From the NCBI RefSeq assembly GCF_004307015.1, contig NZ_SIJL01000005.1:55402-119401 (forward strand): 64,000 bases of DNA, read 5' to 3'. This DNA comes from Thermus thermamylovorans. GTDB lineage: Bacteria > Deinococcota > Deinococci > Deinococcales > Thermaceae. The first letter of the stretch is position 1; each line of letters begins with the position of its first letter. A model generated the notes under the pieces. It ran no database searches, was not told the DNA's origin, and saw only the letters and a program-made list of their open reading frames with translations. The translations under genes and the position numbers were made by a program. This document shows, in pieces, positions 7,959-16,339 of this stretch.

Positions 7959-10655
7959 TCACCGGAAGGCCTCTTCCAAAAGCCTTTCCTGTTCCAGCTT
8001 GTGCACCTTGGAGGAGCCCACCGCGGGGCTCGGGGACTCGGGGCGGGCCACCACGCCGAAGGGGTGGCCGTAGATCTCCCCGCAGGTCAGCGAAGCTACG
8101 TTGAAGCGGGCGGAGAGGTACCACCAGGCCCCCTGGTTCACCGGCTCCTCCTGGACGTAGACCACCGGGGTCTTCTTGGGGTAGAAGCCCAGGGCCTCCT
8201 TAAGCTCGGCCTCGGGGAAGGGGTAGAGGAGTTCCAGCCTTAGGATGGCCACGTCCTCCGCCCCCAGCTCCCGGCGCTTCTGCAGGAGGTCGTAGTAGAC
8301 CTTGCCCGAGGTGAGGAGGACCTTCCTGGCCCCCTTGACCCTTTCCGGGATCACCTTCTGGAAGCCCCCTTGGGCGAGCTCCTCCAAGGAGGAAACCACC
8401 TCGGGGTGGCGGAGGAGGCTTTTGGGGGTCATGACCACCAGGGGCTTGCGCAGGGGGCGCTTCACCTGGCGGCGCAGGAGGTGGAAGAGCTGGGCGGGGG
8501 TGGTGGGGTAGGCCACCTGGAGGTTATCCTGGGCCCCCAGTTGCAGGAAGCGCTCCAGGCGGGCGGAGGAGTGCTCGGGGCCCTGGCCCTCGAGGCCGTG
8601 GGGCAGGAGGAGGACCAGGCCGGAAAGCCGGTTCCACTTGGCCTCGGCGCTGGCCAGGAACTGGTCGATGTAGACCTGGGCCACGTTGACGAAGTCCCCG
8701 AACTGGGCCTCCCAGAGGACGAGGCCCTCGGGGTAGTCCAGGCTGTACCCGTACTCGAAGCCCAGCACCCCGGCCTCGGAGAGGGGGGAGTTATGGATCT
8801 CCACCTCCGCCTGCCCCTCGGCCAGGTGCTGCAGGGGGATGTAGGGCCTGCCCGTCTGGTAATCGTAGAGGGCGGCGTGGCGCTGGGTGAAGGTGCCCCT
8901 GAGGGCGTCCTGCCCCGTGAGGCGCACCCGGTGCCCCTCCGCCGCCAGGGAGGCGAAGGCCAGGGCCTCCGCCGCCGCCCAGTCCAGGGGGCGCCTTTCC
9001 TCGGCCATCTCCAGGCGGGCTTCCAGGAAGCGCTTGAGCTTGGGGTGCACCCCGAAGCCCTCGGGGACGCTGGCCAGGCGCTGCAAGAGGCCCTTCAAGA
9101 CCTCCTTGGGCACCGCGGTGTCCGCCTCGGGAACCAGGTGGTCCGGCCCCCCCACGTACCCCCGCCAGAGGCCGGAAAGGCCGTGGGGCACCACGGGCCC
9201 GGGCTCGGCCTTCACCTGGGCAAAGGCGCTCTCCAGGCGCTCCAGGTAGGCCTCCTGCCAGGCCTTGAGCTCCTCCTCCCCCACCACGCCCTCCCTTAGA
9301 AGCCTCTCGGCGTAGACCTTCCAGGGCTCGGGGCGCCTGGCGATGAGGGCGTACATGGGGGCCTGGGTGAAGGTAGGCTCGTCCGTCTCGTTGTGCCCCC
9401 GGCGGCGGTAGCCCACCAGGTCGATGACCGCGTCCTTGCCGTAGCGGCTCCTGTACTCCAGGGCCAGGCGCAGGACGAAGAGGAGCTCGTCCACCGCCTC
9501 GGCGTTCGCGTGGAAGACGGGGGCCCCCAGCATCTTGGCGATGTCCGTGGGGTAGCGGCAGGAGGTGTACTCCTCGGGGTTGGTGGTGAAGCCCAGCTGG
9601 TTGTTGGCCACCACGTGGAGGGTGCCCCCCACCCGGTAACCGGGGAGCCGGGAGAGGTTCAGGGTCTCCTGGACGATCCCCTCCCCGATGAAGGCCGCAT
9701 CCCCGTGGACCAGGAGGGCCAGGCCCCTCTTCCGCTCCCGGTCGCCGAAGCGGTCCTGCTTGGCCCGAAGCCTCCCCAGGGCCACGGGGTTCACGAACTC
9801 CAGGTGGCTGGGGTTGAAGTTGAGAGAGACGTGCACCGGCCCATAGGGGGTGGCGAGGTCGTTGGAGAAGCCCAGGTGGTACTTCACGTCCCCGGCGTAG
9901 CCCTCGGGGAAGATCTCCTCGAACTCCAGGAAGATGCGCTCGAAGGGCTTGCCCACCACGTTGGCCAGGACGTTGAGCCGCCCCCGGTGGGCCATGCCGA
10001 TCACCACCTCCCGCACCCCCAGCCGGGCGGCCTCCTCCACCGCGGAAAGGAGAAGGGGGATGAGGCTTTCCAGGCCCTCCACGCTGAAGGTCTTGGCCCC
10101 CAGGTACTTCCGCTGCAGGAAGCCTTCAAAGAGGCTCGCCTGCATGAGCCGCTCCAGCATGCGGCGGCGCACCTCCTTGGGGGGGCGTTCCCAAGGGGCC
10201 TCGATGCGGGAAAGGAGCCAGGCCCGCTCCTCGGGCTCCACGTGGGCCACCTCGAAGCCCACCGGCCCCAGGTAGGTCCGCTCCAGGACTTCCAGAAGCG
10301 CCCCCAGGGTGGGGGCCCCGAAGAGGGGGGGCAGGGGCCTTTCCCGGTCCTTGGGGCTAAGGCCGTGGGCCTCGAGGGTGAGCGCTTTGGGCCTGGGCCG
10401 CTCCCGCCCCAGGGGGTCGATGCGGGCCGCCAGGTGCCCGAGCTCCCGGTAGGCCTGGACCAGGCGCTCCACCTTGAGGAGGAAGCCCAGGTCCAGGGCC
10501 TCCGCGGGGGCCACCGGAGGGGGCTCTCGTCGGCCGTCCTCCAGCGCCAGGGCGGAGAAGTAGCGCCGCCACTCCTCGGGCAGGGCGAAGGGATCCTCCA
10601 GGTAGGCCCGGTAGAGGGCCTCCAGGTAGCCTTGGCTCTCCAGGGTGAGCTCCAT
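7959..10655 (-). CDS. sucA: 2-oxoglutarate dehydrogenase E1 component
   Basis: Thiamine-diphosphate decarboxylase that starts the 2-oxoglutarate dehydrogenase reaction of the TCA cycle; 898 residues, a normal length. The N-terminus MELTLESQGYLEALYRAYLEDP matches the E1 N-terminal helix. IGMAHRGRLNVLANVVGKP, VVIGMAHRG and HGDAAFIGEGIVQETLNL are E1o signatures. The C-terminal transketolase-like domain has FEYGYSLDYPEGLVLWEAQFGDF. I preferred the ATG at 10655 over one 33 bases upstream because a strong GGAGGCGGGA ribosome site precedes it. First gene of the sucA-sucB-lpd operon. Confidence 0.95.
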   Translation of the reverse strand: MELTLESQGYLEALYRAYLEDPFALPEEWRRYFSALALEDGRREPPPVAPAEALDLGFLLKVERLVQAYRELGHLAARIDPLGRERPRPKALTLEAHGLSPKDRERPLPPLFGAPTLGALLEVLERTYLGPVGFEVAHVEPEERAWLLSRIEAPWERPPKEVRRRMLERLMQASLFEGFLQRKYLGAKTFSVEGLESLIPLLLSAVEEAARLGVREVVIGMAHRGRLNVLANVVGKPFERIFLEFEEIFPEGYAGDVKYHLGFSNDLATPYGPVHVSLNFNPSHLEFVNPVALGRLRAKQDRFGDRERKRGLALLVHGDAAFIGEGIVQETLNLSRLPGYRVGGTLHVVANNQLGFTTNPEEYTSCRYPTDIAKMLGAPVFHANAEAVDELLFVLRLALEYRSRYGKDAVIDLVGYRRRGHNETDEPTFTQAPMYALIARRPEPWKVYAERLLREGVVGEEELKAWQEAYLERLESAFAQVKAEPGPVVPHGLSGLWRGYVGGPDHLVPEADTAVPKEVLKGLLQRLASVPEGFGVHPKLKRFLEARLEMAEERRPLDWAAAEALAFASLAAEGHRVRLTGQDALRGTFTQRHAALYDYQTGRPYIPLQHLAEGQAEVEIHNSPLSEAGVLGFEYGYSLDYPEGLVLWEAQFGDFVNVAQVYIDQFLASAEAKWNRLSGLVLLLPHGLEGQGPEHSSARLERFLQLGAQDNLQVAYPTTPAQLFHLLRRQVKRPLRKPLVVMTPKSLLRHPEVVSSLEELAQGGFQKVIPERVKGARKVLLTSGKVYYDLLQKRRELGAEDVAILRLELLYPFPEAELKEALGFYPKKTPVVYVQEEPVNQGAWWYLSARFNVASLTCGEIYGHPFGVVARPESPSPAVGSSKVHKLEQERLLEEAFR

Positions 10656-10703
10656 TCCCGCCTCCTCAACCTCAGGAAAGGGGCGCATGCCCCTCCATCT
10701 ACG

Positions 10704-10723
10704 CTACACCAAAAGCGGTGTAG
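10704..10723. promoter_or_regulatory. 7-base inverted repeat between sucA and the isomerase gene
   Basis: CTACACC-N6-GGTGTAG is perfect in both arms. It lies between the divergent starts at 10655 (minus) and 10750 (plus), about 15 bases upstream of the plus-strand -10 box. The geometry suits a homodimeric regulator acting on one or both genes. Confidence 0.5.
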
Positions 10724-10737
10724 GTGCTCCGGGCCCT

Positions 10738-10743
10738 TACAAT
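10738..10743 (+). promoter_or_regulatory. -10 box, leaderless start
   Basis: TACAAT ends 6 bases before the ATG at 10750, so transcription is expected to begin at or next to the start codon. No ribosome site is present. Confidence 0.6.
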
Positions 10744-10749
10744 GGGGCC

Positions 10750-11514
10750 ATGGTGCTGAAGGAAAGACGGGAAGGCATCCTCCACCTCACCCTGAACCGG
10801 CCGGAACGGCTCAACGCCCTCACGGGAGCGCTCCTGGACGAGCTCCACGCCGCCCTAAAGGAGGCGAACGGGGACCCGGAGGTGCGGGCCCTCCTCCTCA
10901 CCGGGGCGGGGCGGGCCTTTTGTGCGGGGCAGGACCTCGCGGAGTTTGGGGAGCAAAAGCCCGACTACGAGGCCCACCTGCGCCGCTACAACCGGGTGGT
11001 GGAGGCCATGGCCGGCCTGGAGAAGCCCCTGGTGGTGGCGGTGAACGGGGCAGCGGCGGGGGCGGGGATGAGCCTGGCCCTTTGGGGGGATTACCGGCTG
11101 GCGGCGGAGGAGGCCAGCTTCGCCACCGCCTTCACCCGCATCGGCCTGGTGCCGGACTCGGGGATGAGCTTCCTCCTCCCGCGCCTCGTGGGCCTGGCCA
11201 AGGCCCAGGAGCTCCTCCTCCTCTCCCCCAGGCTCTCCGCCAAGGAGGCCCTCTCCCTGGGCCTGGTGCACCGGGTGGTGCCGGGGGAAAGGCTTCTGGA
11301 GGAGGCCCTGGCGGTGGCCCGGGAGCTGGCCCAGGGGCCCACCCGGGCCTACGCCCTCACCCGGAAGCTCCTCCTGGAGACCTACCGGCTTTCCCTCACG
11401 GAGGCCCTTGCCCTCGAGGCCATCCTCCAGGGGGAGGCGGGCCGCACCCTGGACCACGAGGAGGGGGTAAGGGCCTTCCGGGAAAAACGCCCCCCCCGGT
11501 TCCAGGGCCGATGA
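10750..11514 (+). CDS. Enoyl-CoA hydratase/isomerase family protein, PaaG-like
   Basis: Crotonase-fold enzyme of 254 residues. LLLTGAGRAFCAGQDLAEF and AVNGAAAGAGMSLAL form the two oxyanion-hole segments. GLVPDSGMSFLLPRLVG carries the Asp found in PaaG-type epoxyphenylacetyl-CoA isomerases rather than the Glu pair of true hydratases, and the ending EGVRAFREKRPPRFQG also resembles PaaG. No other phenylacetate-pathway gene is near, so the substrate is uncertain; a general beta-oxidation isomerase is the alternative. The start at 10750 is supported by a TACAAT box 6 bases upstream (leaderless). The stop overlaps the ruvA start (ATGA). Confidence 0.88.
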   Translation: MVLKERREGILHLTLNRPERLNALTGALLDELHAALKEANGDPEVRALLLTGAGRAFCAGQDLAEFGEQKPDYEAHLRRYNRVVEAMAGLEKPLVVAVNGAAAGAGMSLALWGDYRLAAEEASFATAFTRIGLVPDSGMSFLLPRLVGLAKAQELLLLSPRLSAKEALSLGLVHRVVPGERLLEEALAVARELAQGPTRAYALTRKLLLETYRLSLTEALALEAILQGEAGRTLDHEEGVRAFREKRPPRFQGR

Positions 11515-12086
11515 TCCGCTACCTCAGGGGCACCGTGGTGCGCAAGGGGGAGGACCGCTTCCTCCTCCTGGTGGGGGGGGTGGGCTTCCTCCTCCAGGCC
11601 CCCCAGCCCTTCCTGCAAGGGCTTCGCGAGGGGCAGGAGGCCGAGGCCTACACCCACCTTCAGCTCCGGGAGGAGGGGCCCCTCCTCTACGGCTTCCCCG
11701 ACGAGGAGAGCCTCCTCCTCTTTGAGCTCCTCCTCTCCGTGAGCGGGGTGGGGCCCAAGGCGGCCCTCGCCCTCCTCTCCGCCCTGGGGCCCAGGCTCCT
11801 GGCCCGGGCCCTGGCGGAAGGGGACCTGAGGCTCCTCACCGCGGCGAGCGGCGTGGGAAAGCGGCTTGCCGAGCGCATCGCCCTGGAGCTCAAGGGCAAG
11901 GTGCCCCCCCACCTCCTCACCGGGCAAAAGGTGGAAAGCCAGGCGGCGGAGGAGGCCATCCTGGCCCTGGCCGCCCTGGGCTTCAAGGAGGGCCAGGCCC
12001 GGGGGGTGGTGCTGGACCTGCTGGCCAAAAACCCGGGGGCCAAGGCCCAGGAGCTCATCAAGGAGGCCCTGAAGCGGCTCCGGTAG
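11511..12086 (+). CDS. ruvA: Holliday junction DNA helicase subunit RuvA
   Basis: Tetrameric protein of 191 residues that binds four-way junctions and recruits the RuvB motor for branch migration. The N-terminal OB domain begins MIRYLRGTVVRKGEDRFLLLVGGVGF. Two helix-hairpin-helix motifs follow (LLSVSGVGPKAALALLSAL and LTAASGVGKRLAERIALEL). The C-terminal helical domain III (EEAILALAALGFKEGQARGVV) binds RuvB. The ATG at 11511 overlaps the stop of the upstream isomerase gene. ruvB and ruvC are not adjacent. It ends two bases from the convergent ABC permease. Confidence 0.97.
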   Translation: MIRYLRGTVVRKGEDRFLLLVGGVGFLLQAPQPFLQGLREGQEAEAYTHLQLREEGPLLYGFPDEESLLLFELLLSVSGVGPKAALALLSALGPRLLARALAEGDLRLLTAASGVGKRLAERIALELKGKVPPHLLTGQKVESQAAEEAILALAALGFKEGQARGVVLDLLAKNPGAKAQELIKEALKRLR

Positions 12087-12088
12087 GG

Positions 12089-13339
12089 CTACTCGTAGCG
12101 CAGGGCCTCCACCGGGTCCAGCCGCGCCGCCCGCCAGGCGGGGTAGAGGCCGAAGAAGACCCCCACGAGGACCGCGAAGAGGAAGGCCACGGCCACGCTC
12201 AAGGGGGAGAAGACGGGGACCACCCCGATGGCCTGGCCCACCAGGCGGGCCATGAGGAGGCCCAGGCCCACCCCCAGGACCGCACCCCCCACGGAGAGGA
12301 CCACGGACTCCGCCAGGAACTGGGCCAGGACGTCCCTGGGCCTGGCCCCCAGGGCCTTGCGCACCCCGATCTCCCGGGTCCGCTCGGTGACGGAGACCAG
12401 CATGATGTTCATGATGCCGATCCCCCCCACCAGGAGGCTGATGGCCGCCACCCCCCCGAGGAAAAGGGTGAGGAGGAGGGTGGTCTGGTTGACGCTCTCC
12501 AGGACCTCCTGCTGGCTGACCACGTAGAAATCGTAAGCCTCGGGGTCGGCCAGGCCCCGCCGCTCGGCCAGCAGGGCCTCGAGGCGGGCCTGGAGGTCCC
12601 TGAGGCCCTGGCGGTCCGCCCCCTGGAGGTAGATGGCGTTCACCCGGGGCTCCCCCGGCTCCGGCCGGGCCAGGCGCTGGAAGTAGGTGGAGAGGGGGAC
12701 CAGGACCTGGCGGTTGGGGTTCCCCGGGCCCTGGACCTCGGGGAGGACCCCGATCACGGTGAAGGGCACCCCCTGGATGCGCAGGCGCTGGCCCAGGGGG
12801 TCCTCCTCGGCGAAGAGCTCCTGGGCCAGGGTAGCCCCCAGGACCGCCACCCGCCCCCGCCCCTCCAGGTCCTCCCAGGTGAAGAAGGCCCCCCGCTCGG
12901 GGCTGGCGTTGCGCACCCGGGCGAAGTCGGGCCAGGTGCCCACCACCGTAACCCGCTGGTTCAGGGCCCCCTGGCGGACCTGGAAGCTGGCCTGCACCGT
13001 GGGGGCCACCCCCACCACCTCCTCGGGGAAGGCCTCCAGGATGGCCCAGGCGTCGGCCAGGGGGAGGTTGGCCGGGCCTCCCCCCCGCACCAGGCCCCCG
13101 GTGGAGCCCCGGGGGCCCTGGGCCGGGCCCACGGTGAGGAGGTTGGTGCCCAGCCCCTCCAGGAGGCCCACCACCTGCCGGGTGGTCCCCTGGCCCACCA
13201 TGGTGAGGGCCACCACCGCCGCCACCCCGATAACCACCCCCAAGGCGGTGAGGGCGGAGCGCAGGGGGTTGGCGGCGATGGCCCGGAGGGCGATGCGCAC
13301 CACCTCGGGGAAGGCAAGCCCCACCCTGGAGGGCCCCAT
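12089..13339 (-). CDS. MacB-like ABC transporter permease
   Basis: Membrane subunit of 416 residues: an N-terminal membrane segment (about 15-45), a large periplasmic MacB core domain of roughly 220 residues, then three C-terminal FtsX-type membrane segments with GLYPAWRAARLDPVEALRYE at the end. In E. coli MacB the ATPase is fused to this part; here it is a separate upstream gene, as in many LolE/YknYZ-type systems. Starts 2 bases after the ATPase stop. Last gene of the five-gene export operon. Such systems export peptides, lipoproteins or drugs by a mechanotransmission mechanism; the cargo cannot be told. Confidence 0.92.
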   Translation of the reverse strand: MGPSRVGLAFPEVVRIALRAIAANPLRSALTALGVVIGVAAVVALTMVGQGTTRQVVGLLEGLGTNLLTVGPAQGPRGSTGGLVRGGGPANLPLADAWAILEAFPEEVVGVAPTVQASFQVRQGALNQRVTVVGTWPDFARVRNASPERGAFFTWEDLEGRGRVAVLGATLAQELFAEEDPLGQRLRIQGVPFTVIGVLPEVQGPGNPNRQVLVPLSTYFQRLARPEPGEPRVNAIYLQGADRQGLRDLQARLEALLAERRGLADPEAYDFYVVSQQEVLESVNQTTLLLTLFLGGVAAISLLVGGIGIMNIMLVSVTERTREIGVRKALGARPRDVLAQFLAESVVLSVGGAVLGVGLGLLMARLVGQAIGVVPVFSPLSVAVAFLFAVLVGVFFGLYPAWRAARLDPVEALRYE

Positions 13340-13341
13340 CC

Positions 13342-14022
13342 CTACCCCCTCCCCTCGTCGGCCACGATGGCCCCGTCCCGCACCCGCACGATGCGGCGGG
13401 TCCTCTCCGCCACCCCGGCCTCGTGGGTGACCACGATCACCGTGGTCCCCTCCCGGTTGAGCTCCCCGAAGAGGTCCAGGATCTCCTCCCCCGTCCTGGT
13501 GTCCAGGGCCCCGGTGGGCTCGTCGGCGAGGAGGAGGGGCGGCCTCAGGGCCCGGGCCCGGGCGATGGCCACCCGCTGGCGCTGCCCCCCGGAGAGCTGG
13601 TTGGGGAGGCTTCCCGCCCTCTCCAGGAGGCCCACCCGCTCCAGGAGGGCCAGGGCCCGCCGCCTGCGCTCCCTCGGGGGCACCCCGGCGTAGGCCAAGG
13701 GGACCTCCACGTTCTCCACCGCGGTGAGCCGGGGCAGGAGGAAGAAGGCCTGGAAGACGAAGCCGATGAAGCGGTTGCGCAGGTAGGCCCGCTCCTCCTC
13801 GGAAAGCCCGGCGGTGGGCCGCCCCAGGAGGAGGTACTCCCCCTCCGTGGGCCGGTCCAGGAGGCCCAGGATCTGCAGCAGGGTGCTCTTGCCGCTGCCC
13901 GAAGGCCCCATGACCGCGAGCATCTCCCCCTCCGCCACCCGCAGGTCCACCCCCTTGAGGGCGGGGAAGGCCGCCTCGCCGTTGCGGTAGACCTTCTTCA
14001 CCCCCTTGAGCTCCAGGAGCAC
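13342..14022 (-). CDS. ABC transporter ATP-binding protein (MacB/LolD type)
   Basis: Cytoplasmic ATPase of 226 residues driving the adjacent permease. Walker A GPSGSGKST, Q-loop in FVFQAFFLLPRLTAVENVEVPL, signature LSGGQRQRVAIARA, Walker B LLLADEPTGALD and the switch histidine in VVTHE are all present. The spacing and the PTAGLSEEERAYLRN segment are those of the LolD/MacB group. GTG start at 14022, two bases after the upstream stop, with GGAGG five bases before it. Confidence 0.94.
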   Translation of the reverse strand: MLLELKGVKKVYRNGEAAFPALKGVDLRVAEGEMLAVMGPSGSGKSTLLQILGLLDRPTEGEYLLLGRPTAGLSEEERAYLRNRFIGFVFQAFFLLPRLTAVENVEVPLAYAGVPPRERRRRALALLERVGLLERAGSLPNQLSGGQRQRVAIARARALRPPLLLADEPTGALDTRTGEEILDLFGELNREGTTVIVVTHEAGVAERTRRIVRVRDGAIVADEGRG

Positions 14023-14024
14023 GG

Positions 14025-15308
14025 CTACCTCCCCACCCCCGGGAGGGGGAGGCGGACCCCCCCGCCGGACCCGGCGGGACGGGAGCCGGCGGGGCGCTGG
14101 GGGAGGAGGACCTGGTCCCCCTCGGCAAGCCCCTCCAGCACCGCCACCTGGGTGGGGCCCTCCAGGCCCAGGCGGACCGGGACCCGCTCGGTGGAACCGT
14201 CGGGCCGCAGGACGGTGACGAAGGCCTGGCCGCGGGCCCGCTCCACCGCCCGCCGGGGCAGGACGAGGACATCCCGGGCCTCCTCCACCACGATCTCCCC
14301 GTCCCCCGTCATCCCCGGGCGCAGGCGGGGGTCGGGGGGCAGGCGGACGCTCACCCGGAAGACGGGGATGTTGCTCACCAGCTCCCCCCGGGGGCTCACC
14401 GCCGCCACCTCCCCCAGAAAGGCCTGGCCGGGAAAGGCTTCGAAGGTGGCCCGGACCCGCTGGCCGGGGCGCACCCGGGCCACCTCGGTCTCGTCCACCT
14501 CCAGGACCAGCCGGAAGGCCTCCCCCTCCCCCAGGGCCAGGAGAGGGGTGCCGGGGCCCACCTGGGCCCCGGGGCTGGCCGCCACCCGCAAGACGGTGCC
14601 CGGGAAGGGGGCCCGCAGGGTGGCGGCCTCCAGGGCCGCCCGGGCTTCCTCCAGGGCCAGGCGGGCCTGGGCCAAGGCCGCCTCCTGGCCCCGGAGCTCC
14701 TCCCGCAACTGGGCCTCCCGCTGGGCCAGGGCCTCCCGCTGGGCCCGGAGGTCCTCCTCGGCCCGGAGAAGGGCCCGCTCCGCCCGGCGGTGGGCCTCCT
14801 CCGCCTCCAGGAGGGCCTGGCGGCTCAGCCCCCCTGCCGCGTAGACGGTGCGGGCCCCCTCCAGGTGCCTCCGGGCGGCCTCCAGGGCCTCCTCCGCTTC
14901 CGCCCGGGCGAGCTCCGCCCCGCGGAGGGCGGCCCTCAGGGAGGCCAGGCCCCCCTCCCCCTGAACCCGGGCCAGGGCCAAGGAGGCCTCCGCCCGGGCC
15001 CAGGCGGCCTCGGCCTCCGCCACCCGACGCCGGAAGGGCTCGGGATCCAGCCGCGCCAGGGGCTCCCCCGCCGCCACCCCCTGCCCCTCCGCGGCGATCC
15101 AGGCCAGGGTGCCGGAGACCGCAGGGTACACCTCCTGCACCCGCCAGGCCTCGAGGGTCCCCGAGGCCAGGACGGTGGCCCGCACCTCCCCCCGGACCGC
15201 CCGCACCACCTGGGGGGGCTCCTCCCGAGGGGGCTCCGGCCGGGGGCGGAAGGCCCAAAAGGCCCCCGCGAGGAGGAGCGCCCCCAGCAGGACCCACCCG
15301 CGCCTCAC
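14025..15308 (-). CDS. Periplasmic adaptor protein (HlyD/MacA family)
   Basis: Membrane-fusion adaptor of 427 residues linking an inner-membrane ABC permease to an outer-membrane channel. Order of parts: N-terminal membrane anchor (RRGWVLLGALLLAGAFWAF); first half of a lipoyl/barrel-sandwich domain (VYPAVSGTLAWIAAEGQGV); a long Ala/Glu/Arg-rich coiled-coil hairpin (about 90-235); second lipoyl half (LRAPFPGTVLRV); and beta-barrel domains with RPGMTGDGEIVV. Starts with GTG at 15308, overlapping the TGA of the preceding TolC-like gene (GTGA), with GGAGGTGG upstream. Confidence 0.92.
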   Translation of the reverse strand: MRRGWVLLGALLLAGAFWAFRPRPEPPREEPPQVVRAVRGEVRATVLASGTLEAWRVQEVYPAVSGTLAWIAAEGQGVAAGEPLARLDPEPFRRRVAEAEAAWARAEASLALARVQGEGGLASLRAALRGAELARAEAEEALEAARRHLEGARTVYAAGGLSRQALLEAEEAHRRAERALLRAEEDLRAQREALAQREAQLREELRGQEAALAQARLALEEARAALEAATLRAPFPGTVLRVAASPGAQVGPGTPLLALGEGEAFRLVLEVDETEVARVRPGQRVRATFEAFPGQAFLGEVAAVSPRGELVSNIPVFRVSVRLPPDPRLRPGMTGDGEIVVEEARDVLVLPRRAVERARGQAFVTVLRPDGSTERVPVRLGLEGPTQVAVLEGLAEGDQVLLPQRPAGSRPAGSGGGVRLPLPGVGR

Positions 15309-16339
15309 CGCCCCACCTCCAGGAAGCCCGTGAGGTCCCGCCCTGCGGCCACCCCCAGGGCGGCCAGGGCCCGCCAGTAGGCGTTGTGGGCCTCCAGGAG
15401 GGCCTGCCGGGCCTGGAGGAGGGCCACCTCCTCCCGCTCCAGCTCCAGCCGGCTCACCGTGCCCGCGGCGAAGGCGGACCGGGCCACCGCCAGGGCCCGC
15501 TCCTGGTTGGCCAGGCCCTCCCGGGCGGTCTGCACCCCGTTCCAGGCCGCCTGGGCCTGGGCGTGGGCGGCCTCCAGGCCGGAGAGGGCCTGGGCCCGGA
15601 GGTTGGCCCAGCTCCCCCGGGCGGCCTCCAGCCCCGCCCGGGCCCGCTCCAGGGCCAGGCGGGGGGTGTAGTCGTTGTCCGCCAGGCGCACCTGGAGCTC
15701 GGCCAGCGCCACCGCCTGCCGGGCCTCCACCAGGGCGGGAAGCCGCTCCTCCAGGCCCAGGGCCAGCTCCTCCAGGGAAAGGCCCGGGGGGCCGGGCTCC
15801 GGCAGGGGGGCCAGGCGGACCCCGGGAGGGAGGCCTGCCCCCAGGGCCGCCTCCAGGGTCCGCTTGAGGGCCAGGCGCTGGGCGGCAAGCCCCTCCAGGG
15901 CCAGGGCCACCGCCCGCAGCTCGGCCTCCGCCCGGACCAGGTCCAGCTCGGTGGCGTTGCCCACCTCCTTCCTGGCCCGCACCACCGCCAGGTTCCGCTC
16001 CGCCAGGGCCCTTTGCGCCCGCAACACCCCCTCCCGCTCCTGGGCCTCCAAGAGGGCGGCGTAGGCAGCGAGCACCTCCTGCAGGAGGGAAAGGCGCCGC
16101 TGGGCCACGGCCACCTCCGCCAGGGCCAGGGCCTGCCGGGCCTGGGTAAGGGGGAGGACCAGGGTGCCGGGGTCGGCCTCCAGGGCCCTGAGCTCCGCCG
16201 CGGCGCTTTCCCGGGAGATCAGGGCGTTCCGGTAGCCGGGGTTCTGCCCCAGGGCCACCTCCCAGGCCCCCGGGAAGTCCAGGGCGGGCTGGGCCAGGGC
16301 GGGAAGGCCCAGGAGCAGAGGGATTGCCAGACGCTTCAT
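15305..16339 (-). CDS. Second TolC-like outer membrane efflux protein
   Basis: Predicted secreted protein of 344 residues with a signal peptide (MKRLAIPLLLGLPALAQ) and two long heptad-rich helical repeats typical of OEP/TolC channel proteins (ALAERNLAVVRARKEVGNATELDLVRAE and the related SAFAAGTVSRLELEREEVALLQARQAL near the end). It is shorter than the usual 400-450 residues and lacks much of the strand-forming part of the first repeat. Starts by ATGA overlap with the upstream TolC-like gene and ends by GTGA overlap with the adaptor gene. Confidence 0.85.
   Translation of the reverse strand: MKRLAIPLLLGLPALAQPALDFPGAWEVALGQNPGYRNALISRESAAAELRALEADPGTLVLPLTQARQALALAEVAVAQRRLSLLQEVLAAYAALLEAQEREGVLRAQRALAERNLAVVRARKEVGNATELDLVRAEAELRAVALALEGLAAQRLALKRTLEAALGAGLPPGVRLAPLPEPGPPGLSLEELALGLEERLPALVEARQAVALAELQVRLADNDYTPRLALERARAGLEAARGSWANLRAQALSGLEAAHAQAQAAWNGVQTAREGLANQERALAVARSAFAAGTVSRLELEREEVALLQARQALLEAHNAYWRALAALGVAAGRDLTGFLEVGR

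Noticed and set aside
9393..11510. Very long plus-strand open frame running into ruvA
   Set aside because: Only the final part (from 11511) is ruvA. The rest is antisense to sucA and out of frame with the isomerase gene.
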